A stretch of 20,987 nucleotides of DNA from Ophiothrix spiculata (Eukaryota; Echinodermata; Ophiuroidea; Amphilepidida; Ophiotrichidae): NCBI GenBank assembly GCA_000969725.1, contig JXSR01S034008.1; one strand, given 5' to 3'. The first letter of the stretch is position 1. Every line of letters starts with the position of its first letter. The notes beneath the pieces are model-generated. The model worked only from the letters and a program-made list of their open reading frames with translations, searched no databases and was not told the DNA's origin. Made by a program: the position numbers and the translations under genes. This document shows, in pieces, positions 8,564-18,712 of the stretch.

Positions 8564-9424
8564 GTAGAACTAACAATTTGCTATAGTTTTAAGCAAAAAA
8601 CGCATGAAAATCGGATATTCTTACGATTTTTTAGAAAATTTAGATTTTTGCCTATATTTTCCGATTTTTCACATTTTGGTAATTATGACGTCTTAGTGAC
8701 GTATAAGTTAACGTATTTTGGTATGGAAAGATGGGTCTCATAACTAATCATTGGTACTACATACGGGGGTCTGGTGGACTCGCTATAAAAAATTAAGGGG
8801 CGTTGCTATAACCCCCCCCCCTTCCCCTCTGCATGATATGTTTGTCAACATCACTTCGTATAAGGTAAAACTTTAGAAACATGAATTCTAATTGTATTTA
8901 CACCTCTTGATTAACTTAACCTATAATAATTGGCATTAATACTAATCCAAGAAATACGATGTATATTTGAAAAAAAAACAATCACACGAGTACATCATTA
9001 TGGAAACTAAAACTGTTTTTGCTTTGGTTGAATACTGGTGATGTCTTAGCATCTTTACAATTTTGAAAGCACACTGACACAGGCACTATAAAGTCATCAT
9101 TCAATAAAAAAAAAATTCTCATATAGACATTTGCACACCTGCAATCCTCAGTGGAATGAGGCAAGGTTAAAAGAAAATATATATATGAGATATGAAATGA
9201 CAATCAAAGTGTCAAATATAAATCCAAATCTGATGTGGATATCATCTGAAATCACTAATCATTATTGGAAAGGAAATATTTGTTTTTATGTCTATAAGTA
9301 TTAACAAGTTCATTGCGGCTATTGAGCGAAGACATAAAGGGTTTGGAAAAATGAAATAGTTGCACGAGCAATTAGCTTCCACATAAAAACATTATTTTCT
9401 ATTTATTTAATTATTTTTATTTAA
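8564..9424. other. Unclassified AT-rich repeat-like sequence with a C10 run, no gene
   Basis: The part 8600-8680 is built from related words (AAAATCGG, ACGATTTTTTAGAAAATTTAG and TTTTCCGATTTTTCAC) giving partial dyad symmetry. TGACGTCTTAGTGACGTATAA at 8687-8708 has two TGACGT words in direct repeat. A run of ten Cs lies at 8812-8821. The rest (8830-9424) is plain AT-rich sequence. It may be an old dispersed repeat, but I cannot name a family. Confidence 0.4.
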
Positions 9425-9895
9425 TTTTATTTTTTGTGCTCCAATCTTTTTGATCTTGATGGCCTAATCATGCAAGAGTTGAGCCTGTTGTCTTGTTTTG
9501 TGGTTTTGGGTTTTTTTTTCGTGTGTGTGTCTTTGTTTAGTTTTTGTTGTCTTGGTTCTGTGTTGTGAGGGATGGGTAGGTCGGGTGGGTTGGTTTTGGA
9601 CTTTTGGTTCAAGAGTCTGACGCAGACCAAGCTACGCTTGGTCTGCCTCTTTGCACTTTTTTGCCCGGGGTTGGGGTGGGTGGGAATTTTAAAACCCTGT
9701 GCTTTGTTTCTCGAGTATGGCACCAGCTCCTTTTTCCCTTTAATCTATTATTATTCTCATGATTTTGCCTGTTTTATTGACTTGATAATGTTCGACTTTG
9801 AAATAGTGTAAGGCAGTAGAAGAGGTCTGGTGCAGAGTCTTTGTAACTTTTTTCCCAACCACCAGACCTAAGCACAGGGAATAAATAATATAAAG
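9425..9895. other. Strand-asymmetric T/G-rich block, possible retroelement remnant
   Basis: From about 9425 to 9720 the plus strand is strikingly rich in T and G (tracts such as GGTTTTGGGTTTTTTTTTCG and TGGGGTGGGTGGG), unlike the balanced A/T sequence around it. Both strands therefore show biased frames (98 codons minus at 9427-9723, 79 codons plus at 9572-9811) that look compositional. The block includes a perfect hairpin at 9622-9646. A second pair, AGGTCTGGTG at 9823-9832 and CACCAGACCT at 9860-9869, closes the block. It could be part of a LINE or other inserted element; I cannot confirm a class. Confidence 0.45.
9622..9646. repeat. Perfect 11-bp hairpin with 3-nt loop
   Basis: GCAGACCAAGC at 9622-9632 pairs exactly with GCTTGGTCTGC at 9636-9646 around TAC. 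It is the strongest short hairpin noticed in the window. Similar hairpins near Helitron 3' ends are followed by CTRR; here no CTRR follows at the usual distance, so no element type is assigned. Confidence 0.85.
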
Positions 9896-9968
9896 ACACA
9901 AAAAAAAAGAATTATTAACATTATTGTCCTTTAATTTCCAAACATATATAAAAGAAACAGAAACACTG

Positions 9969-10330
9969 AGTAATTATTAGCATACTTTGTATCATTCGAG
10001 TATGATTTAGGAAAAAAACTTGATGACAGAACTTTGTTCGATAAAGTAATAAAATTCGAGGAAAATGATGTGAAATCTACAAACTTGTTCATTGAACATT
10101 GATTAATGTCTTGATGAAATGGACATTTCAAGTAATGCTTTGCAACTCGTAGATTTTACCCACTAAATAAATGTCAAGAAGTTATTCCAATATAAGGATA
10201 CATTTATTTTTTTTTAGTATGACAGAATGTAAATTTTGTTCTTACTCTTCAAATAAGTTCAAGTTCAATAAGGATGTGCTACTGCCAAACGCTTCTGCTG
10301 CAATTTAGATTGAGCAGGTTAATATGACAC
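9969..10330. repeat. Diverged intergenic block, copy A
   Basis: Part 10064-10178 aligns with 14104-14220 (shared GTGAAA.CTACAAAC, ATGGACATTTCAA.TAAT and CCACTAAATAA). Part 10212-10330 aligns with 17468-17660, including the identical 23-bp run from TTTTAGTATGACAG to GTAAAT (10212-10234 and 17468-17490) and GTTCAATAA.GATGTG. A frame of 29 codons from ATG 10219 is open in A, but copy B does not keep it, so coding is not supported. Confidence 0.65.
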
Positions 10331-11286
10331 AATATTAGCAATCTGTCAAATCAATGCACCTGGAACTGGCGACTTTCGGACCTTTAAGTCTCAACGGACA
10401 CGCACACAGAGTTCTAAAAGTGTTCCTATCATAAAGTAGATTAAAAACCTAAAGCGCAAATTTACAACTTCAGTTCATTCAACTTTGTAAACACCTTTTT
10501 GTTATTTCCATACTTTTTTATTGTATTTGGTTACAAAACTTCGTCCTGCACTTATCACTATTATAACAATAAGTAAATCACCCAAGATCATTATCAAAAA
10601 TCATTATAATGAAAGGAGATGCCCACTATATTCATGATGTCAAGAATCTGGCTATCACGAAATCAACTGGCAACACTGCTAAAGGAATATGGTCGTTAAC
10701 ACCAGTCAGAGTTAAGAAAGTTTGTAGACTGCATTAAACCGTTTGCAGTAAGACTTAGTGCACCATATTTTAAATACTTAAGTCAGATCAATAAAATTCT
10801 AAACAGCGACATTTCTGTTAAAACGTTGGCCATTGACATATGATCAAAAGTGTCTGACTTCTTTGTCTTTTTCAGGATATAAGTTATACTTAACTTGAAA
10901 GTGAGTGATTAACTTGAAAATGATTGTTTATAAGTTTTAAGGGGTTGCAATTCCAAGTTTTTAACGTTAATTTTAGTCATTTTTAAGCTGTAATATCATT
11001 TATGTGGAGAATTACTGAATAAATTTTAAAAAACGAAATGTGTACGTACAAGCATTATATATAAGCTAGACTTTATATGAAACAGCTCACGTAGTTCGAT
11101 TACTTTTTGGAATGACACTTTACTTTTCCCCTAGGTACCTTTTCAGTTTACGTGTTTTTGCTCATCTACAATTAATTGGTTATGAAACATTTGTTAACCA
11201 TCACCAGAACAAGCTAGAACAGTATCATTAACTTAACTGCAATTACGCAAGAAATAAAAAATCAACCAACATTATTCAATCTAAAC
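10331..11286. other. Non-coding sequence between blocks A and D
   Basis: No gene, transposon end or RNA was recognised. The sequence is AT-rich and probably belongs to the same duplicated unit as its flanks. A weak resemblance of 10805-10870 to 13470-13530 (TCTGTTAA...TTGACAT...) would fit that, but is not firm. Confidence 0.4.
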
Positions 11287-11500
11287 TCTTGTATAGGATG
11301 CATTTTACGCGCAGATGTGCCTTTAAGGCACCTTTTAAAATATCACTGTACCTATCTCATCCATTTCCTAATCATGTTGTCACTCTTGTTATTCACTTGC
11401 ACCGTTTAAGACTACTTAAAAGTATCTAATGTGTACATAAATCTATAGTTCCCCGACTAAATGTACTAATGATAATCACGACAATAAAATTAAGCCTCTT
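11287..11500. repeat. Diverged intergenic block, copy D (with GTGCC/GGCAC hairpin)
   Basis: It aligns with 16356-16560: TCTTGTA.AGGAT, then GTGCC.TTA.GGCACCTTT, then TCTCATCCATTT.CTAAT..TG.TGTCAC. A small palindrome, GTGCCTTTAAGGCAC, sits at 11317-11331. The partner at 16386-16400 keeps the same stem with a changed loop. No coding frame is shared. Confidence 0.65.
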
Positions 11501-11552
11501 GCGAGTTTTAGACCACCACTTTAGTTATCTTTTTTCACAAGTATGAATCATG

Positions 11553-12034
11553 CATTTTGTCCCGGGGGGTGGGGGGCACTCCCATATATTGGAAAGCGTC
11601 ATGCTCCTGTCGATAGACCCCCTTTTTTGCTCCGCTCTCACCCAATGACCCCCCTTTTCACTGAGCTGTCACCCAATGACCCCCTATTATTTAAAAAAAA
11701 AAATTTGCTGACTCTCATCAATTCCCCGAGATTTATCAAGAACCTACACCAAACGACCCTCTTTCTGCTCAATTTGTCGATTTTTCGAAAATCTTACAAA
11801 AATTTCGAAGATCAACGATTTCGTAAATGTTAAAATTGGGCTTACTTTATTCGAAAACTGACACCGAATGACCCTGTTTTACGCTCTTGCCAACAAATCG
11901 CTAGGAATGACTCAGTTTTTTGACACTCTACACCGAATGCCCCCCTATTTTTCAATGTATTTCTCCTATTGTCCCTACATTTCGAAAGCCGGCAGGTACG
12001 TCACTTTCATATTTGAGTGCCCCGGCCATTTTGT
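11553..12034. mobile_element. MITE with CCCGGGG...GGCACTC ends and 8-bp target duplication
   Basis: The left end CCCGGGGGGTGGGGGGCACTC starts at 11561; the right end GAGTGCCCCGGC finishes at 12026. The inner ATAT-rich steps also pair. The exact 8-mer CATTTTGT stands at 11553-11560 and again at 12027-12034. An 8-bp duplication points to the hAT or P-like groups. Inside, a subterminal word (CACC[C/G]AATGACCCC or similar) recurs near 11639, 11671, 11859 and 11930, on the left and right sides, as expected for transposase-binding repeats. There is no transposase; frames in it (11543-11833, 11868-12056) are not genes. The CCCGGGG...CACTC type is, from memory, widespread in marine invertebrate genomes. 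Confidence 0.88.
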
Positions 12035-13894
12035 CCCTCTTTATATTTACTTGTAGTTTTTACCTCTTGTAGGTTGTAATAAGGAGTTGGAACATCATTG
12101 TCGTGTACACTAATGCTGTTCAACAACGCTTTCAGTTTTGCAGGGAATGATTTCAGTGATACCCATCACCGCCATAAGTGGTCCATAAGTTCCGACTGAT
12201 CCTCTTCTAAAAAAGGTGGAGTACTATTATAATAGGATGACTGACATTATTCGGTACAAAAACGTAAGAATTCTTTCAGCACGTATAAGAATACTCATTT
12301 GAATTAATATTTATCCTTAGCCAAATCTCACTTTTATATTCCTCACAGCTTTAACTTAAGTATTTCATCAAATCAAATCATGTTATGAATACCTTATTTA
12401 TTGCATTGCATTCAAAATATGTTTCATTTGTAGAATTTCTACTTGATGGGTTGTAACTTACTTTCTCCCTTGTCCTATTGATTGCAAGAAACGAACAACA
12501 GGTGAAAATAGTTGATCGGGCCATTGAAGTTGAGCATTGTCAAAAATCATATCCAAGGTCGAATTTCTAATTTCATCAGAAACGTTTCCTTTGAAAAGTA
12601 TTCAATCATATTAAATATTACAACAAAGCCCTTTTCTTATCTCAAAATTCCCCGGAAGTTTCTTTTAAAACTTTAAACACTGTCTGAGTAATTAAAACGA
12701 TTGAATCTAATTTCATCTAGACCGCTGAATCAACCAATTTATTCTCGTTAGTACAAATCCCATTTTGAGTAGTGTATTTTCTTTATTGAGAGATGGAGAT
12801 ACACTTCGCATTAGTACTCTATGCTTGAACCTGCAACTATTTGGTTTTGATTAAATATTACATCTAAAGACCTCAAATGTCATTTATGTGGAATTTACCA
12901 AAAATGAGGTCAAGATTGCTATGTCGCTGGTGTGCCAAATCCCTAGTAATACAATAAAAAGGTCCACGCCTTGTTGGAGACCAATGATGTATCAGAGTGT
13001 CCAAAATAAAACTCCAGACGTTTTTAGACCGGTATATTTCTTGCTTAGTGTCAAAAGGTATTACTTATAGATGCGGAAAAGCCTTTCAGTAGTTTTACCA
13101 TTACTAAACCAATGGAACGACCTGCGAAAGGTTTTTTTCTTGCTTATTCGCAACACAGTACTTTGTTCAATCAACGGAAAATGAAGTATGCATCGGCTAC
13201 GAGTTCTTCAACATCTGAAATTAAACAATTAAACCTCTGATTGAATCAACTGAATATTATAATTAACACATGATTGGTGAATCCTACAAAAACATTACTA
13301 CAAGCAGCTTGAATACCTAATTTCATTATACCGATATCTATGTATAAGTATAGAACTGTACTTGCTTTTAAACTTTATCGGGCAAAGAATTGGCCGGTAA
13401 AATATTCAACATATTCAAAGGAGTTAATTGCATTACATCAGGCTACTTGAAACACGTTCGTTTTCTTTCAATAAAACATCTGTTAACCTTGACATTAGTA
13501 AAAAGCTTTCGATTCTGATTGCTCTTGAACTAATTTCTCAAAGGACTTAACAAAGCAGTTAGTAGTTACACTAAACAGCACTCTCGTGTTGAAATTAAAA
13601 GACAACGTTTAATGGGAATGGACGGTAAATTGGAGAAAAAAATGCCCTTGGGAAACAACTTTGAAGTGGAGAGAGAGTTGACAACTAATAAGTTTTAAAT
13701 ATATTTGAAAAATATTTTTAAACCGAAACAGCATTATGTTATCTGTTTTCTTCATGATTAAGACCAATTGGTATTTAAATAACTACAATACGTTTACCAA
13801 TGAAGCATTTAACCACGTCGTTCAATCAGCTTTATTGAAAACATTTTGTAAATTAACTTTATAAAAATTCTTGTTGTACAAGTCTTTATTGAGG
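12035..13894. other. Gene-free intergenic sequence
   Basis: No transposon end, RNA gene or credible exon was seen. A 60-codon plus frame at 12888-13070 shows no known motif. GAATACCTAA near 13311 also occurs near 19733 (block E2), but the similarity does not extend far. Confidence 0.45.
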
Positions 13895-14220
13895 AAGAAT
13901 GCATTATAATTTGGGGGTGACAGAAACATATTAGGTAAAATGGAAATAATTTATATGATTGGTAACATTTCAGTACAATAATGGTAACTTCAGATATTTA
14001 TAGTATGCTTTTGTACAAAATAAATGTGTCTGCATTGTATTGCATCTGCATACTATCTATAATTGTTTTATACTTTCTCAGTTGTTTAAAAAGTGATTAA
14101 AGCATTATGTGAAACCTACAAACATAATTATAGAATAATGAATATCAAGTATCAGATACTATGGACATTTCAAATAATAATTTACAGCACACGAAGTGTA
14201 ACCACTAAATAAGTAACAGA
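13895..14220. repeat. Diverged intergenic block, copy C
   Basis: The left part (13895-13955, TTGGGGGTGACAGAAACATA...AAAATGGAA) aligns with 17237-17285. The right part (14104-14220) aligns with copy A at 10064-10178. C therefore links the A and B copies and shows that they are pieces of one longer unit. Confidence 0.6.
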
Positions 14221-15216
14221 CGGCTCTAACGATTCAGCGTGCAACTTTGGTTAGAAATTTTTTAAAATTTCGACTGTTAATAACTCATGAAAAACATAAA
14301 CTCTTATGGTTTCTGAAGAAGAAACAGTGCATGGGAGATGTTTAAAAATACTCGATTTTTGTTAACCATTGTATTCCCTATTCTTTAGATTACATATCCG
14401 TCGCTACGTATCTGTTTGAATCTTTTCTTTAATATTCTTTTTTGAGAAAATTTTGTTTTCTTACAAATTTGATTTTACACTAAATTAGGTGCTCTACACA
14501 TACTTCACTGTGGTGTAGTATTTTCGCTCAAAGTGTACCGCGTTTTGCGAGAAGGCAGCAGAATGTACATTACGTATCTGTTTCGACGTCACCGTCATAT
14601 AGGTTTTGTTTAATATTAATATCCTTGTAAATCGTTACTGTAAATTTTAATTCTTTATAACATATATGTTATGCAACACTCAAGTTTACTAGATAAACCT
14701 AATGCAGAATCATCCATCAACAGATTTATTTTGACACTTTGTTATCGATTTTAGAAATATTTACGTATCTGTTTGCAATATTGGCGACATGCTTTCAAAA
14801 AGCTCTTATGCCATATCAAATACTTAATAAAGTTTAACTTTATATGTCATTATCAATACCTATTACGGGCTGTTATATAGTGTGCATTATGTTTGATATG
14901 CTCGAATATTTTGGGAACGGGGGCATATGAAACAGAAACAGTATTGCTGGCGACATGGGGAAATTAAAGATTTTTGCATTTTCAGATTTATCGTTATCTA
15001 CTTTCGTGGCATGCTAATATTTTTAGCTTCACACATGTTACTAATGTGACTCTAATGTATTAACTAAACCACTAAAATCATTTGTAATAGGCTTAACAAC
15101 GTCAAATAAGCAACACGAACATGAGCGACACCAAAACGGCACAGTTGCACACTTTATCTAAAAATTTGTATATTGACATTTGTTACACTTTTTAACCACC
15201 TGACAAGTGTTCAAAC
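14221..15216. other. Gene-free sequence with three copies of TACGTATCTGTTT
   Basis: The 13-mer TACGTATCTGTTT occurs at 14405-14417, 14571-14583 and 14762-14774, all on the plus strand, with spacings of 166 and 191 bp. TGGCGACATG follows the third copy (near 14783) and occurs again near 14950. This may be a degraded tandem unit. No reading frame supports a gene. Confidence 0.5.
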
Positions 15217-15345
15217 TTGAACACGAGCGTCAGATATCCCAGGTGTTAATATTGTTGATATTTTTTACGCACATGGTCAACTTTTGAACGCAAAAATTCA
15301 ATTATCAACTTTTGAGCACCTGGAAACCCTGACGCTTGTGTTCAA
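15217..15345. repeat. Inverted repeat pair, possible small MITE remnant
   Basis: Arms 15217-15247 (TTGAACACGAGCGTCAG then ATATCCCAGGTGTT) and 15315-15345 (GAGCACCTGG then AAACCCTGACGCTTGTGTTCAA) pair over about 31 bp with a few mismatches. Just left, GTGTTCAA at 15208-15215 pairs with TTGAACAC at 15217-15224 as a tight palindrome, so the same word appears three times in alternating orientation. No target duplication was identified. Confidence 0.65.
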
Positions 15346-16355
15346 ATTCTTTATTTTGATTTAAATGTCATTAGATCAGATTGTTTAGAAATAAATTGAT
15401 AAGGATATAGGGCACTACTGTTGTAAATGCGTGCAATAAGTTGACTGTTTGTGATTGTTAGAGTAAAGCATTAAAACAAGTTTGCAACGCAGGATATCAA
15501 CGGTAAACTTACAACTAATAAACACAAATTGTCACGTTCATTTCTTTATCTTTCAAGCTTTGGCGCATCCCACTATACCGTGGATTTTCATTTTCATTAT
15601 CACTATGTGCATTAATTTTATTTCAAGATGAGCGGGACTTTGGGGTAGGTATTTGCAGTCTATAGAATAGTCAAATTCATTATATTTGTCATGATTTTAT
15701 ATTTGTTTTGTAACCGTTTTGTCATAATAGCAACAATTTTAAAAGCACTTAGGGCCGACGATTCCCGTAGATGTTTAGTTAAACATTGGTCAGACCTTAA
15801 ATCCATGTGGATGTTTGTGTGTGTAATGGTTTGTACGCAGATCTGTAGGGGTGAGAGTGTGTGTGGATGAGGTGTATAGGTAGATTTACGGAACAATCTT
15901 GAAGTGTCCGTAAAACTATTTCTAACAGTGTTCTCCTCATGTACGCTAAAATTGTGATATTCCGGCATATGTAAGTAGACAACAACTTCCCCTTGCCCGT
16001 GAAACTTAAAAGGACTGAGAGTAGCCCTACAACTAATATCATGATAAAAACAAACACACACTCAAACAAACAAACAAAAATAATTCAAACAAAACAATTC
16101 AAAATATTTTGCAAAGTGAATACCAAATGGCTGCTAGCATACATATTTTCATTCAGAATCGAGCATTAAGACAGCATTCAAAAATGTTTTGCCAAATAAA
16201 AATTACCAATCCTGCAATCATTCAAGTAATAGATAATAGTCAACAACGTCTTTTTAAGTTATTAATGTATGAATTGAATCAAACATATATTTATATTCAT
16301 TTTCATGTTCCTTCCGATCACACAATATTAAAACGAATCAAGCAACAGTTTAGGA
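15346..16355. other. Gene-free sequence with low-complexity GT and CAAA tracts
   Basis: GT-rich sequence lies at about 15812-15865 and CAAA/AAAC repeats at about 16049-16090. Overlapping minus-strand frames (133 and 90 codons at 15660-16069) have no recognisable domain and run through the low-complexity tract. A coding role is not supported. Confidence 0.45.
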
Positions 16356-16560
16356 TCTTGTAAAGGATACACCTTACTTACACGTGTGCCCTTATGGCAC
16401 CTTTGCCAGTCTGCATACACATGTCTCATCCATTTTTCTAATAATGATGTCACATATCTGTCTTATCAGGTTCTTGTTGCTTACTAGCCTTTACAAGTTA
16501 GCATCCACATCTTACCTCTATATAATACAATAACAATGATAACGTTATAGTACGATGCAA
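16356..16560. repeat. Diverged intergenic block, copy D'
   Basis: Partner of 11287-11500; see that entry for the aligned words. The GTGCC...GGCAC stem at 16386-16400 is conserved while its five-base loop differs (CTTAT against TTTAA). Confidence 0.65.
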
Positions 16561-17236
16561 AAAAGCAAAAAGTAGCTTATTTTAGGCAACGACTGTTAAG
16601 CTCAATATCTCTGATTATTTTTAATAAGCATATTATTGTATTCTATGTGTGTTAATATATAACACTAAAGAGGTTGTTCTAATGCAATCCGCAAATTTTT
16701 AAGTTCCACACTAAACCTTATGTGAACATGATATTGATGGCGATTAATAGTTATAGTTTCTATCAGAATTGTTTTGTTTTTCACTCGTTCGCGGAGTTTT
16801 TATTTTCGACACTTGTTGTTAAGGCCTTTTGCGTACTGATGCTCTTTTTTACGTACGTATTTGCGGAGCGTGATTTCTTTTTATTTCGAATTTTTATGCT
16901 CACGCTGTTGGCGCGCCTGTTATGACACGATTTGAAATGAATCACAACTTTGAGAGATAGTATAATGTTTACCTCTCTCAGAATATACCAAAACAAAGGA
17001 AACCAAGTAACGTGTCTTAAGTGCAAGGTGCAAAATAATTTTGTTCGACACAGGGTGCAGGTAGTGTTGCAAATTATCAGCCCATGTAGCAAGAAAATCG
17101 ATTTTTTTTTTGGAAACATCTACTTGGATGTGGATTAAGAACTTATGAAGTTTAAACTGTATAGCCAACTTAAATAATTTTAATACCGATACCAAAAAAT
17201 ATTTCATTTGTAATAATTTGAAAAGTTTCATTGCAA
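16561..17236. other. Gene-free sequence with a CpG-containing T-rich patch
   Basis: The patch 16775-16930 is T-rich on the plus strand and unusually rich in CpG for this window (TTCGCGGAG, GCGGAGCGTG, GGCGCGCC). It gives a 67-codon hydrophobic plus frame and a basic minus frame (112 codons, 16781-17119). Neither has a family signature I know, and the hydrophobicity follows from the T content. An AscI-like GGCGCGCC lies near 16910. Confidence 0.4.
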
Positions 17237-17720
17237 AAGAATTCATTTTGGGTGACGGAAAAACATAATGAATAAAATGGAATCCGTATGTACTAGTAAT
17301 ATGAATTATAAAACAAATGTATTTAATTTTACATGAAACTTATATTCCCATTCCTCAGATGTTAAAGATAGACGAACAAGAGTTACTCAGCATATTTTGT
17401 AAAACCACAAAGTAAATGATAATAGGTTACTACGATTTCTTGGTCTGGGTACGTTTTATCAACTTTGTTTTAGTATGACAGAATGTAAATCTTGTTCGTC
17501 TCTTGAAATAAGATCAAATTTATACATGTTGGGGCTGTTTTATTAATGCTACACGTGTTCAATAAAGATGTGATACTGTCAAGCACTTCATTAAAGATGA
17601 GCTTGAATAAGTTAACACGACACAAACTGTCAGAATCATATAAATACCTGCCACCTGGTACAGATGCCTTTGTGACCTAAAATCCAACAGGACATATATA
17701 CATTTCCAACAAGCAACATA
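17237..17720. repeat. Diverged intergenic block, copy B
   Basis: Part 17237-17285 matches copy C. Part 17380-17410 (GTTACTCAGCATATTTTGTA) resembles A near 9970-9992. Part 17468-17660 matches A at 10212-10330, with an extra stretch of about 38 bp (17518-17555) absent from A. TTTTAG precedes TATGACAG in both, like a 3' splice site, but the downstream frames differ between copies. Confidence 0.65.
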
Positions 17721-18194
17721 TACTGAAGCGTTCAACTCGCGCCAGTAAGTACAAACTTCGATGCAAATATAGTTTTACTATATCATTTCGGATTTGTTGC
17801 CTCAGTGAACTATATATTTTTCCACGAATAATAAAAATAATCTGAATTACAGTAATATCAGTATGGTTAATTAATATTTGAATAATTAAGGTTATTCATG
17901 ATCTCTCAGGAAAGACCAGAAACAAAAACGAAAACAAACAAAAAACCACAAGCAGCAGATAGTTATCAATCCACTTAAGATAGAGTATGTGACAGTGAAT
18001 TTTAATACTGAGTCTGCACTACAAGTCTACGTCGATCCAATCATTTATGTAACTGATTTCAAATATCTTGAGTACATGGCATCAACTATTTCAAGTGACC
18101 TTTGCCTGATTTTGAATACCATAACGTGGAGAATAAAATAAATACATTTGCTACGTACTTTAAATATGAAGCGCTTTGACCGTTTTAAGGACAC
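17721..18194. other. Non-coding sequence, nothing recognised
   Basis: AT-rich, no ORF or repeat end. The final bases abut the next MITE. If the possible piggyBac remnant at 18713 was once longer, upstream parts could lie here, but none are detectable. Confidence 0.4.
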
Positions 18195-18694
18195 CTGGGG
18201 CCGTATTCATAAAGCACACTTAAGTGCAACGTTTTTAAGAGTTTCCCTTAAATCTGCTGAATTTTAAGACAAACTCTTAGAGTTGCAAATAAATGAACAA
18301 ATATTTAAGGGAATCTCTTAACTCTTAAGATTTTAAGGTCAACTTTTAAGGGGACCTTGGAGCACCCTTAAGAGTTGCCCTTAAATCACACGGGTATTTT
18401 ATAGCATATATTTCACAAGATTTTCTTTTTCATACAAGAAAACACATCCAGGGTGACTAAAGACAGTCGGTTTAATCCTGGGAAATATTTTTTTCAATTA
18501 TAGATAGGTTTTTTGCACTTAAAATTGTAGTTAAAAAGAACGAAAATGACGCACTGCAATAAAGCAGAAATTGAGCTCCAAAGTTAAGGGAAACACTTAA
18601 GTGTAAGTGAAACACTTAAGTGTTTCACTTAAACTTACACTTAAGTGTAAAAGTTGCACTTAAGTGTAAGAGAGTTTTATGAATACGGCCCCAG
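18195..18694. mobile_element. MITE with CTGGGGCCGTATTCATAAA ends
   Basis: Ends CTGGGGCCGTATTCATAAA (18195-18213) and TTTATGAATACGGCCCCAG (18676-18694) are exact reverse complements over 19 bp. They are followed inward by CACTTAAGTGCAAC and its counterpart GTTGCACTTAAGTG. The interior is packed with CTTAAG/CTTAA words in both orientations and contains no transposase. A target duplication is not clear: the flanking trinucleotides are CAC and CAT. The GGGGCCGTATTCATAAA type is, from memory, a widespread animal MITE, possibly PIF/Harbinger-related; the class is uncertain. Confidence 0.88.
18593..18648. repeat. 56-bp near-perfect palindrome of CACTTAAGTG words
   Basis: The stretch begins and ends with ACACTTAAGTGT and is centred on a third CTTAAG within AACACTTAAGTGTT. 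It reads nearly the same on both strands; the two sides differ by a few bases around AAGTGAAA and TTTAAGTT. It lies near the right end of the 500-bp MITE and could extrude as a cruciform. Confidence 0.85.
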
Positions 18695-18712
18695 CATCTA
18701 TTTCGTGACTGA

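Noticed and set aside
9622..9646. Helitron 3' hairpin or hammerhead ribozyme
   Set aside because: No CTRR terminus follows the stem, and the conserved CTGANGA...GAAA ribozyme core is absent.
9427..9811. Overlapping 98-codon minus and 79-codon plus frames
   Set aside because: Both arise from extreme T/G versus A/C strand bias; repetitive Lys/Thr/Pro or Leu/Phe content, no domain.
11543..12056. Two plus-strand frames of 96 and 62 codons
   Set aside because: Both fall within the non-autonomous MITE and follow its repeated CACCNAATGACCC words.
15660..16069. 133- and 90-codon minus-strand frames
   Set aside because: They overlap each other in different frames, run through GT-rich low-complexity sequence, and show no recognisable motif.
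16722..17246. Hydrophobic plus-strand frame and basic minus-strand frames
   Set aside because: Hydrophobicity follows from T-richness. The frames lie on both strands of one compositional patch and have no family signature.
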